Shown: positions 34,801 through 44,131 of the stretch, piece by piece
Layout: the number at the start of each line of letters is the position of its first letter
How positions within the stretch are numbered: position 1 is the stretch's first letter
Source of the DNA: Zhengitettix transpicula
Lineage: Eukaryota; Arthropoda; Insecta; Orthoptera; Tetrigidae
Assembly (NCBI GenBank): GCA_037074705.1
Contig: CM073591.1
Location: forward strand, 130,145,032-130,209,031
Direction: 5' to 3'
Length of the DNA stretch: 64,000 nucleotides
Made by a program: the position numbers and the translations under genes
Notes under the pieces: generated by a model
Databases searched by the model: none
The model's input: only the letters and a program-made list of their open reading frames with translations
What the model was told of the DNA's origin: nothing

Positions 34801-37800
34801 TTGCCTGACTGAAGATTGCTTTCGAACTGTTTGCTGTCCGCTGCCCAACTGAACTTCCTCGTCTCGTAGATTTTGAGCGCGTAGAACCTCAACTTATTGA
34901 CAACAATGCATTCTTTGCGTTGCCGCCTTGTTGCGGCGTTCGCTTTATATTCACTAATAATGAGTCCTCTATTTTCTTTCCAATTATAACAATGTCTTAA
35001 TTTCTAATTACTACAATTTATTTTGTTATTAAATATCATATAAAATATATTTTTTAAATCGGGGCATAAGTTTTTAATTATTTAAATGGACCGAGGATTG
35101 TTACATTGAGGAATAGATACAATGTTTCTATTCTCGTATAATGAGTACATCCGCAATAGTCAATTAATTTGTAACTTTTACTCAATATCATCTGCAAGTG
35201 CAGTGGTCGACAGTTAACTGTTGGTGCTTAGAAGACTGGTTCCTTCATTTCCCATGGATCTCTGGTAGTTCTTTGTGAAAATAATTCAAGGAACGGTTTA
35301 CGAGCATCTTGTATACAGCTCGTCTCGCAAATGCATGCGAAATTTAAAGTAACGGAAGTGAAGTGACATTACACCAATAGACTTCAATGACTGAGCACCA
35401 ATCCGAAGCCGCCGGGGCAACGCGGTGGAGATTTAAACATACTCTACTTATTAATATATATATTGCATAGTAATGAAATAATAATATATATTTTACAAAC
35501 AAAATTGTAATATGGAGAACTGAGGAATGTAGAAGAAAGCTGTCAATGGCGTTGCCTCCTTCTGTCCCTGGTTTTGAATTAAGTTTCTCTTACATCGAAA
35601 CGCCAGGTCGATTTGGAGAGGTGTAATCTACGGATAGCATTCGTTGGATATACGGCAAAATCTGTGATCCTTTCCCATTGGATCAGTCGGCAAGCAACTA
35701 ACCTTGTCAAGGAAAGGAGTTGGGAATGCTGCGTCTCCACCACATACCCTATCTCTAGTAGCCTTAAAATACAGCCCGGGGGCCCTATCTTGGCCCTATC
35801 TTGGCTATCTTCCTCTACCTTTCCGCATCCCCCCTTTCAAATCCCTTCCTATGCTATTAAAGGGGAGTTGCCCAAAGTGGATTACCCTCAAGTAGCCTGT
35901 TGCCCTAAAAAAAAAAAGATGCAGGTTTCCCTAGAGGATTCACATTTAGGCGAATATCGGGTACGACCCTTAAACAGTATTGTAGTGCAGTAGAACACTC
36001 CCAAAATTGATAGATTTTTTAATATGGTTTGAGAAACAACGCATACGTAGTCAGAGCCGAGCTGTGCCTTGCTGGGAAAATACGGTCATAAAAGTTGGCA
36101 CCGGGGCGACGGAGGCGTCCAGAACAAGTCGTGTCTCCGGACAAAGACAGAAGATTATGAGACAACCCCTGGCTCAGAACCCAACCACCTCGCCAATATT
36201 CCCAAAAGGTCAATCCCACCAACAGGCGAGAGTAGCCTGCGAAATTGTTTGATCGACGCAGATTGGCTGAGAAAAACAACGTGAAAAGGTTTCCATCCTC
36301 TGGTGGGGAACGAAGAATGTCCAGCTGGAACGTGGGCAAGCAATGAAAAGTGCAGTTTCTATCTACAACTTGGAGAAGTAGGAAGTCGGGGAAGGGAGAA
36401 AGAGTATAAGGAAGAAGCCTGGGATGAGAGAGAAAGGTAAAGTTCCGATATACCTATTAGAGAGGAAGAAAGTCTGGGAAATGTAGAGGAGTAGCCGACA
36501 GCAAAGATGAACAGGTGTGTTTCTTGTTTGCAACGTAAAAATTTGAAATTTCTGCCGCACGTATATGCCCACAACTACTACACTTTTTGTTTTATTCAGA
36601 GTCTCCTAAAATCACCCTGAGGTTTTAACGCATTAGTAATTTGTTTGAGTCTTGACTGTAGTTGCTTAAAGTAAACATTTCCATCTCTTCCTATGCTTTA
36701 GTGGCCACCACGTGTATTAGTAGCCAGCTTCTTAAAAAATGATAACCAATTAGATTTTATTTATAAGTCTGGAACGACCGTACTTAACTCATGGATTTTT
36801 TCTACTCAAGGTATTTTTACAAACATTTCAGTTTTTACTCTACAAATTTCACATTCGTCCGCATAGAAATATTTACTTGAAGAAAATTAGAGAAAAAATT
36901 AAAATGTCGAGAACTGAACTGGACCGGCATAATAACCATCAGCATAGTAAAATTTTATTACACGAGAGGATCAGTGTAAAAGTGAAAAATGAAATGAATC
37001 TGGAATGAAGGTGTGGACTATTAACTGAAATTTAAAGTAGTAATAAATCTCATAAAATGTTGTCACTTCTACTTACTACCGATGTCAGCGATCTGAAACT
37101 CTGGATAATAGAAAAACAGTGTAGACGTACAGAAAGTGAGTAATTGTCAAATATTATGACCGAATAACATATGGAAATAAGAGGGAGCGAGCGAGATAAC
37201 ACTCGTAGAAAAGCAGTTATGTCGAAAACTAAAACAGACACAACATGATTTTAAACATTTTAGAAATTATGCTTAATCCAAGAGAACTTTCGAAACGAGT
37301 AACGTGCTCTATAAAATTAGCAAGCTATGGATAGACTGACAGTACGATTAGAAAACTTGTCTTGAGGCAAACCATGGGTGTATAAAGTGGAATTGATGGA
37401 TGTTCGTGTGGCTTTATAATAAGCACTTAGGTTAATTGCCGTTAAGCTGAGACGCTACAAGAAATCAATCAACTGCCAGAAAGCTGTGTCTAAGAACAAG
37501 CGTATCAGAGGAAACGACGACACGTTATTGGAAAACTATGACAATAGCAATTTCTCAATAATTAGTTCAGTGCTTGTTATTTGGGATGATGGTTTCAAAA
37601 ATTTTCAATTATAAAAGTTCTTTTACTTTTCATTAAATTCCTCTCCAATTTAGAAACATCATTATTGTTAACTCGATTTTCTTGAGCTGAGATTCATTTT
37701 AAACCGCGGAAAAAGTTTACGAAGCATTTCTGTTGGGAAATAGCTGATTCCAGACGAGGAATTTAATTTTCAAGAAAAATCCCTGTTTTTAAAGTAGCAA

Positions 37801-40618
37801 GGAATCCGTCTTAACTAACCCTTTAGACGATGTCAATTAGTAAGATTTATTACGAGCCCCTAAATTTTGGGAAATCTTCAGGTGTAGAATTTAAATAAAA
37901 GATAAATTCGTAATAATTACATAATAATTGGTGAATATGCATTTGAAACAAAAGTTGCAGCCGAAATAATTAAATTTTACACCTGAAGACGTCCAATATT
38001 TAGGGACGAAACGTATTGTTTTTAAAATGCTTTAAATTGCTCTTAATAAATCTTGCTAATTGACTGATGTTATTTCATGTATTAAAATGTCATATAAATA
38101 CACTTCTAAGATGCTCGTATATCTGTGATCAGAGAAGCGTGACAGTCAGATCCATATAAGGATGTTTCTAGCCAATGCTGAAGGACTCCATCGTACATAA
38201 CATTTCTATCACAGTAGAGAACGTAGATTCCCGGTGTAACTGTTGTATGAAGTGTTCTCGAGATTCAAACCGGGTGTCGCCGTTATTTTGCCACAACGTT
38301 TCGATTCTTCACCTGAAGAAGATGGAGGTGACAGCTATCGAAACGTTGTGGCAAAATAAAGGCGATACCCGGCTGAAATCCCGAGTACATTCCTTACAAT
38401 TCTATCACAGTCCGGTAACTTCAGAGCGAGGTGGGATACGACGCGACTTGTAGGCAGAGAATTGGGAAGTTTCATGTTCCCATGATTCAAGTTTTCTTGG
38501 TCACTCATCACAGTGATCAGATACGTTCTCTACTGTCCTTACAGAATTGTAGCTATTACTTGCACGTTAAATACCCGTTGAAAGTTTGGAATCAGGAGAC
38601 GCGCGGTAGCAGTCTAGCTGTGAACCATTTTCATTCTTTCTTTTTTAAAAAAGTAACAGGCTACCTGAGGGTAATCCACAAGGTGGCAACTCCCTTTTAA
38701 GGGTTAACTAGGACCCAGGGCTATAGTTTAAGGATCCTACCTTTGTCTTAAAGCGATGCAGGACAAAACCTAGAAAACCTGCATCAGGTTGCTCGGACAG
38801 TAGATACTTGTTCCACGCCGTTCCGATGGCGAGAGAGGGAATTGCTCTGGGGACGTAGCATTCCCTTCTCCGTGCCTCGACCAGTTTAAGAGGCACCTGG
38901 CCGACTATTCCAATGGGAATAGCGAACAACTCTTACCGTATGCCCAAGGTCTGTGACCCCGGAATATACACCTCTCAAAACAGGCCGAGGTGCTTCAGCT
39001 TGTGGGAACCTTAGTTCAAAAACGGAGAGAGGAAAAGGCATCGCCAAAGGTAGCCCTCTCCGTTTCTCCGGAAAGGTCCAACCTGCGAGAGAACCTCGCA
39101 GGCTTTTTTTTAGGGTAACAGGCTACATGAGGGTAATCCACATTGTGGCAATTCCCCTTTAATCTAGGAAGGGATTTGAAAGGAGGGATGCGGAAGGGTA
39201 GAGGAAGGTAGTCAAGGGTTAACTAGGGCCCCCGGGCTATGGTTTAAGGATCCTACCCGACAATTTGCCTAAAAGTGATGCAGGGAAAACCCTAGAAAAA
39301 CCTGCATCAGGTAGGTCGGGCATTTGGTAATTGTCCCACGCCCTTCGGATGGCGGGAGAGGGGTTTGTTGTGGGGTCGCAGCTTTCCCCTCACCGTGCCT
39401 TGGCTGGTTAAGGAGGCAGCTGGCCGACTACTCCAATAGGAATAGCGAACAACTCTTACCGTATGCCCAAGGTCTGCGACCCTGGAACATTCACCTCTCA
39501 AAACAGACCAAGGTGCCTCGGAATGTGGGAACCTTAGTTCAAAAAATCAGAGAGATGTGAAGGCATCCCCAAAGGTAGCCTCCGCCAGAGCTCTCTGGGA
39601 AGGAGCACCTGCGAGGGAATTTCTCGCAGGCTTCCTTCGCAGACTTTTTTTTTATGTGTAGACAGGCTATGTATAGGATAATCCACATAGTGTCAACTCC
39701 CCTCTTATGGCATAGGGAAGGGATTTGAAAGGGGGGATGCGGAAGGGTGGAGGAAGGTAGCCAAGGGTAACTAGGGCCCCCGGACTATGGTTTTAAGGAT
39801 CCTACCCTGCATTCGCCTAAAGAAATGCAGGAAAACCCTAGAAAAACCTGCATCAGGTAGGGTATTGGATACTTGTCCCACGCCCTTCCGATAGCGGGAG
39901 AGGAGTTTGCTTTGGGGACGCAGCATTCCCTTCTCCGTGCCTCGACCAGTTTAGGAGGCAGCTGGCCGACTATTCCAATAGGAATAGCGGACAACTCTTA
40001 CCGTATGCCCAAGGTCTGCGACCCCGGAACATACACCTCTCAAAACAGGCCGAGGTGCCTCGGCATGTGGGAACCTTAGTTCAAAAAAAACCCAGAGAGA
40101 TGTGAAGGCATCCCAAAGGTAGCCTCCGCCAGAGCTCTCTGGGAAGGTTCACCTGCGAGAGAATCCTCTCGCAGGCTTCCTTCTGAGACTTTTTAAAAGA
40201 CGAGTCCTAGAAGTATTTCAGTAATGGTGGAACAGCTGGGAGAAATTTATTACCCAGAGGACATTTTTAAAGGAGATTAAAATAAATGAATGTCTACTAA
40301 ATAAATACTGAATATTCTTGAACAGCGTGTGTATTTAATGCTATTGAGTTTGAGTGTCTCGTAGTGCGGTCCACTCACCGGGTGCTTGAGGAGTTCTCTG
40401 TGGCGCGCGTCGACGTCAAGCCCGCGCTTGGGGCGGATGAGCAGGAAGATGGTGTCGACGCCGGGACAGGAACGTAGAAGCTTCTCCACCAGAGCCTTGC
40501 CCACGAAGCCCGTGGCGCCTGTCACCAGAACACAACTGCCACTGTAGAAGCTCTGCACGGGGCTCGTCTCGACGCCCAGCTCCTCTTCGCCGTTGTTATT
40601 GTTGTTATTGGGAGCCAT
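22802..40618 (-). CDS. FAR: fatty acyl-CoA reductase, 7 coding exons
   Basis: Alcohol-forming FARs reduce fatty acyl-CoA with NADPH to primary fatty alcohols used for waxes, ether lipids or pheromones, at peroxisomal or ER membranes. Seven exons join in phase to 500 codons, the usual FAR length. Seen in order: an N-terminal Asn/Glu-rich stretch; Rossmann motif TGATGFVG (33-40); FLLIRPK; ISGD-type [30 protein letters not shown]; active site Y221-TLT-K225; [27 protein letters not shown]; the FAR_C domain from about 360; [20 protein letters not shown]; and a C-terminal LYWIHRF plus hydrophobic tail (484-497). The ATG is the first after in-frame stops in the 5' UTR. Insects usually have many FAR genes, so the exact orthologue and substrate are undecided. 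Confidence 0.95.
23040..23225 (+). repeat. dispersed repeat carrying a recursive-splice-like motif, copy 3
   Basis: Contains GGGCCCTTGAAAATTTG, ACCAACTATTGATTTCAGGC and AAGTTGACTTCACTGATTCC. It is homologous to 7264-7400 and 9245-9370. The donor-like GTAAGT is GCAAGT here. It lies in FAR intron 6, antisense to the gene. Confidence 0.6.
24786..25037 (-). CDS. FAR: FAR coding exon 6
   Basis: The acceptor is TCTCCTAAG and the donor is CAGAA/GTAAGT. It encodes residues 393-476: [34 protein letters not shown] and [20 protein letters not shown], then LPGAKKKLQ. This is the core of the FAR_C domain. The strong donor overrides the in-frame TAA that begins inside the intron. Confidence 0.93.
26490..26830. 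repeat. dispersed unclassified repeat in FAR intron 5
   Basis: It shares phrases (TTTTGACACTAATATTGGTT, CCCCTACATACTGATTGGGG and CCATACTGATGCTGA) with the repeat island at 14431-15800. No coding region. Ends cannot be fixed. Confidence 0.45.
26996..27235 (-). CDS. FAR: FAR coding exon 5
   Basis: The acceptor is TTTCAACAG and the donor is AT/GTAAGT. It encodes residues 313-392: [36 protein letters not shown] and [20 protein letters not shown]. This is the junction from the Rossmann domain to FAR_C. Confidence 0.94.
27690..27925 (+). mobile_element. Penelope-like element 3' end with hammerhead-like motif
   Basis: It resembles the tail of the Penelope-like relic at 42.3-43.3 kb: a FGQPTR-type remnant (GGGCAAACAGCATGTTAGAA), then CTGAAGA at 27835-27841, GGTCC...GGGAT and GAAAT. 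It ends in an AATAAAAAAATTCAGACTAA block. It lies in FAR intron 4. Confidence 0.55.
28967..29159 (-). CDS. FAR: FAR coding exon 4
   Basis: The acceptor is GTTTCTAG and the donor is AA/GTGAGT. It encodes residues 249-312: [40 protein letters not shown] and [16 protein letters not shown]. The D-x-I-P-V-D segment is conserved in FARs. Confidence 0.94.
29160..30549 (-). other. FAR intron 3, nothing recognised
   Basis: A 1.4-kb AT-rich intron without a recognised element. Confidence 0.55.
30550..30805 (-). CDS. FAR: FAR coding exon 3 (active site)
   Basis: The acceptor is GTTTTTTAG and the donor is ATAG/GTAATT. It encodes residues 164-248: [40 protein letters not shown] and [19 protein letters not shown]221 and K225 form the YxxxK catalytic pair of extended short-chain dehydrogenases. 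Confidence 0.95.
31098..31346 (-). CDS. FAR: FAR coding exon 2
   Basis: The acceptor is CATTTTGAAG, poor in pyrimidines, and the donor is AAG/GTTTGT. It encodes residues 81-163: [38 protein letters not shown] and [18 protein letters not shown]. The phase-0 join to exon 1 gives LLKHP-VFDRI, the expected FAR context. Confidence 0.94.
31347..32694 (-). other. FAR intron 1, 3' part, nothing recognised
   Basis: An AT-rich start of the 9-kb intron. No coding remnant or clear repeat was seen up to the dispersed repeat at 32695. Confidence 0.5.
32695..32862 (-). repeat. dispersed repeat, about 165 bp, copy 2
   Basis: Reverse-complement partner of 10665-10833; identical stretches include ATGAGCCAAATTGACTTTGG against its complement. 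It lies in FAR intron 1. Confidence 0.75.
33380..33589 (+). other. candidate first exon on the plus strand inside FAR intron 1
   Basis: A CpG-richer patch (33160-33560) is followed on the plus strand by AAAAAGCAGC then ATG at 33574-33576. Five codons (M-E-I-G-I) plus one base lead directly into a near-perfect donor, GATAG/GTAAGTTATA at 33590. This is how a 5' UTR plus short first coding exon would look. No second exon was recognised on the plus strand, so the call is weak. Confidence 0.25.
33600..35680. other. intronic stretch with CpG-richer patch, no gene recognised
   Basis: Mostly AT-rich. A patch at about 34480-34960 is richer in CG and has near-repeats such as CTGACTGAAGATTG and CTACTGAAGATTG. 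No coding exon or element ends were recognised. Confidence 0.4.
35690..35981 (+). mobile_element. retroposon family R, two partial copies head to tail
   Basis: The first copy (to about 35917) ends ...GTAGCCTGTTGCCCTAAAAA plus more A, the family's poly(A)-tailed 3' end. It lacks much of its middle. A second fragment follows directly (35918-35981: GATGCAGGTTTCCCTAGAGG to ACGACCCTTAAAC), matching an internal part of the family. No coding capacity. Confidence 0.7.
36040..36580 (+). mobile_element. possible 5' region of a LINE endonuclease, degenerate
   Basis: GC-richer than its surroundings. In one frame [14 protein letters not shown] is followed by [10 protein letters not shown], resembling the start of LINE apurinic-type endonucleases (TWNVRT). 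Stops follow. A weak assignment based on one motif. Confidence 0.3.
36590..37820. other. intronic stretch, nothing recognised
   Basis: Part of FAR intron 1 without a recognised repeat or exon. Confidence 0.45.
37825..38075. repeat. palindromic element with hammerhead-like motif
   Basis: The left arm (from about 37828, GATGTCAATTAGTAAGATTT) is inverted relative to the right end (AATCTTGCTAATTGACTGAT). The right arm contains CTGAAGA (37983-37989), GTCC...GGAC able to pair, and GAAAC (38008-38012). The left arm has a mutated copy (GGGAAATCTTCAGGTGTA). It lies in FAR intron 1. Confidence 0.65.
38240..38396. repeat. long inverted repeat with hammerhead-like motif at the centre
   Basis: Arms of about 65 bp: GTTATTTTGCCACAACGTTT on the left, AAACGTTGTGGCAAAATAAA on the right, and outward GAGATTCAAACCGGGT against ACCCGGCTGAAATCCC. 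The centre and right arm read CTGAAGA (38313-38319), GATGG, a 9-nt loop, CTATC and GAAAC (38340-38344); GATGG pairs with CTATC (one G-T). The RNA of either strand would fold into a strong hairpin. Confidence 0.8.
38641..40190 (-). mobile_element. tandem array of three retroposon family R copies
   Basis: Three copies in the same minus orientation: about 38641-39103, 39104-39644 and 39645-40190. On the plus strand each starts with a T run (the poly(A) tail) and a variant of AGGGTAACAGGCTACNTGAG, and ends with a hairpin CCTGCGAGAG...CTCTCGCAGG. The 5' end of one copy abuts the tail of the next. Short open frames inside are not conserved in frame between copies. The array ends about 190 bp from the donor of FAR exon 1. 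Family function unknown. Confidence 0.85.
40379..40618 (-). CDS. FAR: FAR coding exon 1 (start and NADPH-binding motif)
   Basis: It starts at the ATG at 40616-40618 and ends CACCCG/GTGAGT, 80 codons in phase 0. It encodes [40 protein letters not shown] and [20 protein letters not shown]. The Asn run comes from an AAT/AAC microsatellite. This exon is far richer in G+C and CpG than the others. Confidence 0.94.
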
Positions 40619-40658
40619 GTCACTCTCCGCTGCTTCTTCGAGGCATTAGCGTCACAGT
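40619..40658 (-). other. FAR 5' UTR segment with upstream splice acceptor
   Basis: Minus strand: CTGTTTGTTTGCAG/ACTGTGACG, a strong acceptor ending at 40659. It is followed by 40 nt to the ATG with in-frame TGA and TAA. So the mRNA has at least one noncoding exon further upstream, at higher coordinates. Confidence 0.7.
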
Positions 40659-40699
40659 CTGCAAACAAACAGAGACAACGATCGGAACGGATCTCTTTT

Positions 40700-41400
40700 C
40701 ACCTACAAGCTTTACATTTCAGTTAGTTTTTAGCAAGAAATAGAGTACGTATAAACATAAGTGCCATGTTGAAATAAATTTTATATCACATTATAAATGC
40801 TAAAGTCGATCTTTAGAATGGAGGGAAGTTTGTTTCACTCTCAACTTTTCATGGTTTTGAATATCCTCTACCTGACACTTCTCCTACGGTGTATGCAAAA
40901 TGGGGAATTGACAGGTATTAATAAAATATTGTGAGGTCCAGGTTCTTAGGAAACTTCCGAAAGGATTTAGTTCCCAGATTTGGTCAGAGGCGAAAGCGGT
41001 AGTGTTTGGAAACGAGACAATAGAAGGCATTAGTGGAGGAGAATGTGTGTAAGACAAATAAAATGAGCTGTCACACAGAAACAGAAAGAACAAGCCGGAT
41101 AACGCGCCAGCGTGAGTAAGGAATGAAAACATATATATATAAAGACCGTGATGACCGGCTAAAAATCCAGAAATTGAGTTTAATAATAGGTGGCAAATCC
41201 GGTCACCAGCAGCCGATAAATGCAAAAGCGGTACATCAAAAGTATTTCAAAAGTATGACAATTTGAAATAATGTAAAGTTTCGTACAGTCTTTTGCTGCC
41301 GAATTCTTTTTCTAAAGTAAAGGTTCGCATTATATCTCATTGAAAACTCCAGAGGCATGATCCTGAGATTACTTTATCGGAATTTCTTGTAAACACCATC
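40700..41400. other. upstream intron of FAR, nothing recognised
   Basis: No repeat or exon recognised apart from a short TA run near 41140. Confidence 0.4.
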
Positions 41401-41407
41401 ATATTTT

Positions 41408-41520
41408 AATAAGAAAGATAGCCAAGTTCAGACAAAAGAAGTGATAATATAAATACCACACAACGTTTCTGAAAGCCTTGCTCCTTTCTTCAGGACAAAG
41501 GTTGAATAGAAGCGTCATGG
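41408..41520. repeat. single arm of a palindromic element
   Basis: AATAAGAAAGATAGCC, CAGACAAAAGAAGTGATAAT, ACAACGTTTCTGAAAGCCTT and CCTTTCTTCAGG, as in the left arms at 43304 and 55291. No right arm nearby. Confidence 0.6.
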
Positions 41521-42289
41521 CAACCCAAGCGAGTCAAAATATTGGGGAGAGGAAAAAAAACTAAGTGGTTGATATTTTCGTGTGTTTAGGCGTGGGCGTG
41601 TCCCAGTTTCACTTTCAAGAAATCTGGCAGCCCTAGTTATTTCTCACTTAACATTGTCAGAATTGCGGCTTACGAACCGAAAGTTTCAAATTATAAAATT
41701 CTGTTTATGAATATTGTTCAGGTACTCGGTGGAGATTCAAAATGCCATTCGTTGAAAATTCCTGACTCAGACAACGTTAAATAAGAAAACATGTCTATAA
41801 GCATGAACAGGTTATTCTCTCAAACTCACAATCTCGGAGAATAAAATATTTAGTAACATATAATGATCAGTTCAGAATTAATTATAAACAAATATTACTT
41901 GTACACAGAGTGATATATTTAGTCTTTAATATTTTGTCAGTCTAGCGCTGTGTATTCCAGACTTTAAAAAATATTATTACCATCCATGAATTAAACTTCA
42001 CTTTTTGTATTGAGAAGGATCACTCACTCTCTTAACTTTTTAGATGTTTCGGTCACAGTTTCATATAATTAGATATTTACCAATTACCATAAAAAATACA
42101 CATATTCAGGAAAGGTCCTTAATAACAATAAAGTCTCCAATTTTCACACAAAAAAGCAATGGTTTATAGTCTGGAAGATAAATAAATGCGAGTCAAATTA
42201 TCTCATCATAGATATCTAAAGATAACCTTGACAAAATTGTTCACATCCTTCTTCCAAAATCTTAACCGTTACAAATTATTTCGATATAT

Positions 42290-43275
42290 ATCAAAATTAG
42301 ATTGGTTAAAATAAAGTATGATGATAGCAATTTACCAATTAATAAGCCTAGGAACAAATTTTTTATCGTAGTACCCTTTATTGAAAATATACAATTTAAA
42401 CTTATTGACTTGATTAATAATTGTGAAATTTGGATTACTTTTAAAACTACCAATATTTACCGAGGAAGGAAATGTAAGTGCAAAAATATAGAAACCCAAT
42501 TTCTAGTATTGTTAAGAATATCTAAGTCTGTAAATAATAACGCTATGTAAACTATTGTATATAACATATGGGTCGCCAATGACCACTATGTCGACGAGAC
42601 CGTTTTTTTCGTAAAGTAAAAATAAAAAAACTACCAATAATTTAAATTTAGTTAAACATATTGAGGCCAAAATTAACACATTAGATAAAAATATTTTCAA
42701 AATTAATTGTTTATATTGTAATTCTTGTTATATCGGGCAAATGAATGATGTATAAAAACTAGAATCAATGAATTAAAAATAACGTGAAATTTAACGTGCG
42801 AAATTATTCAGTTGCGTTCAAAGAACCATAATTTCGATTGGCCCAATAGATTTTAGATGAAGAATGTAAATATGATCTCATATTGATGAGTGAAATGTTA
42901 CATATTAGATCTAATGTTTCGGTCATTAATGTTAAATATGACACAAATAATTTTAATAAAATTTATGATTCTTTATTATTTTGATCTATCTGTTGCATTA
43001 TATAATATTTGTATTTCTATTGTTGTCTTAAATTTCAATACTATTCGTAAAAGCTGTACCAATAATCATTTCGGCCAACCCACACGTTAGAAATTTTTGT
43101 CAAGTTTTTTGTTTTTTGTATTTTTAAAAATTATCATTTTGTAAGACTTTCTTTCTCAAATTTATTTGTTTTAGATAATTGTAAAATTTATACGCCTGAA
43201 GAGGTCCCCATCAGTGACGCAAAGTTTATAATCTGAATATTAATTTTTTTTCTGACTAAAACGCTGTTAATTTTA
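42290..43275 (+). mobile_element. Penelope-like retroelement relic (RT end, GIY-YIG domain, terminal motif)
   Basis: One frame reads FFIVVPFIENIQFKLIDLIN then WITFKTTN, like the C-terminal RT part of Penelope-like elements. After a decayed stretch, NCLYCNSCYIGQMND...KTRINELK (about 42705-42770) matches the Cys-rich GIY-YIG endonuclease start. LILMSEMLHIRSN then HFGQPTR give the end of the protein (about 43075-43088). A terminal segment with CTGAAGA at 43196-43202, GGTCC...GTGAC and GCAAAG follows. Several stops make it inactive. Confidence 0.75.
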
Positions 43276-43303
43276 TTATTTAATTTAAATAGAAGTCAGG
43301 AAT

Positions 43304-43556
43304 AATGAATAAGAAGGATAGCCAATTCAGACAAAAAGGGTAATATAAGTACCACACAAAGTTTCTGGCATCCTTGTACCTTTCGTCAGGTGCTAAGAAG
43401 TGCCTAGAGACACAACTGCACTTGTCAGTTGGGTAGTTGCGTTGTTCTAGGCTCTTCTTAGCAACTGACGAAAGGCACAAGGAACCCAGAAACATTGTGT
43501 GGTATTTATATTACCCTTTTTGTCTGAATTGGCTATCTTTCTTATTCATTATTTTC
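43304..43556. repeat. palindromic element (Penelope-associated type)
   Basis: The left arm AATAAGAAGGATAGCCAATT, with ACCACACAAAGTTTCTGG and CCTTTCGTCAGG, is mirrored by CTGACGAAAGGCACAAGGA, CCAGAAACATTGTGTGGTAT and TTGGCTATCTTTCTTATTCA. The centre holds TAAGAAGTGCCTAGAG against CTAGGCTCTTCTTAGC, itself inverted. It lies just downstream of the Penelope-like relic. Confidence 0.75.
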
Positions 43557-43867
43557 AATCAGACGTAAATTTTATCATTTTAAATAGAAATCGTTTAGTT
43601 ATAATCGTTTAAAAATAATTATTGTTTTGAGGGAAAAATATCCTTTTTCTTATACTTTTCAATTTTTGCGCGTTTTGCCATCGTTTTTAAGGAATTGTTA
43701 TCCAATACTTTAATTTAATTATTGTTGATCAATACAATTTTAATGCATCAGATTTTTAAATAATTGTACCTAAAATTCCCCTGGAGCGAAGCAATTTTTG
43801 GAATGCTACTCGCACTTTATATTGAAACTCAGATGGATTACTTTAATCGAATATTAAACAGCAAACT

Positions 43868-44131
43868 TCTCTCCCGCTATCGGCAGGGCGTGGGACAAGT
43901 ACCAAATGCCCGACCTACCTGATGCAGGTTTTTCTAGGGATTGTCCTGCATTACTTTTAGGCGAATGCCGGCCGGGTAGGATCCTTAAAATACAGCCCGG
44001 GGGCCCTAGTTAACCCTTGGCTACCTTCTTCTACCCTTCCGCATCCCCCCTTTCAAATCCCTTCCTATGCTATTAAAGGGGAGTTGCCACCATGTGGATT
44101 ACCCTCATGTAGCCTGTTACCCTAAAAAAAA
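43868..44131 (+). mobile_element. retroposon family R, 5'-truncated copy
   Basis: From CTCTCCCGCTATCGGCAGGG to GTAGCCTGTTACCCTAAAAA. It matches the 3' half of the copies at 38641-40190 in opposite orientation. The short A tail and truncation fit reverse-transcription-based insertion. Confidence 0.75.

Noticed and set aside
39307..40079. Open frames in the R repeats as a protein family
   Set aside because: Frames are short, differ between copies, and are interrupted in the best copy at 44985-45497.
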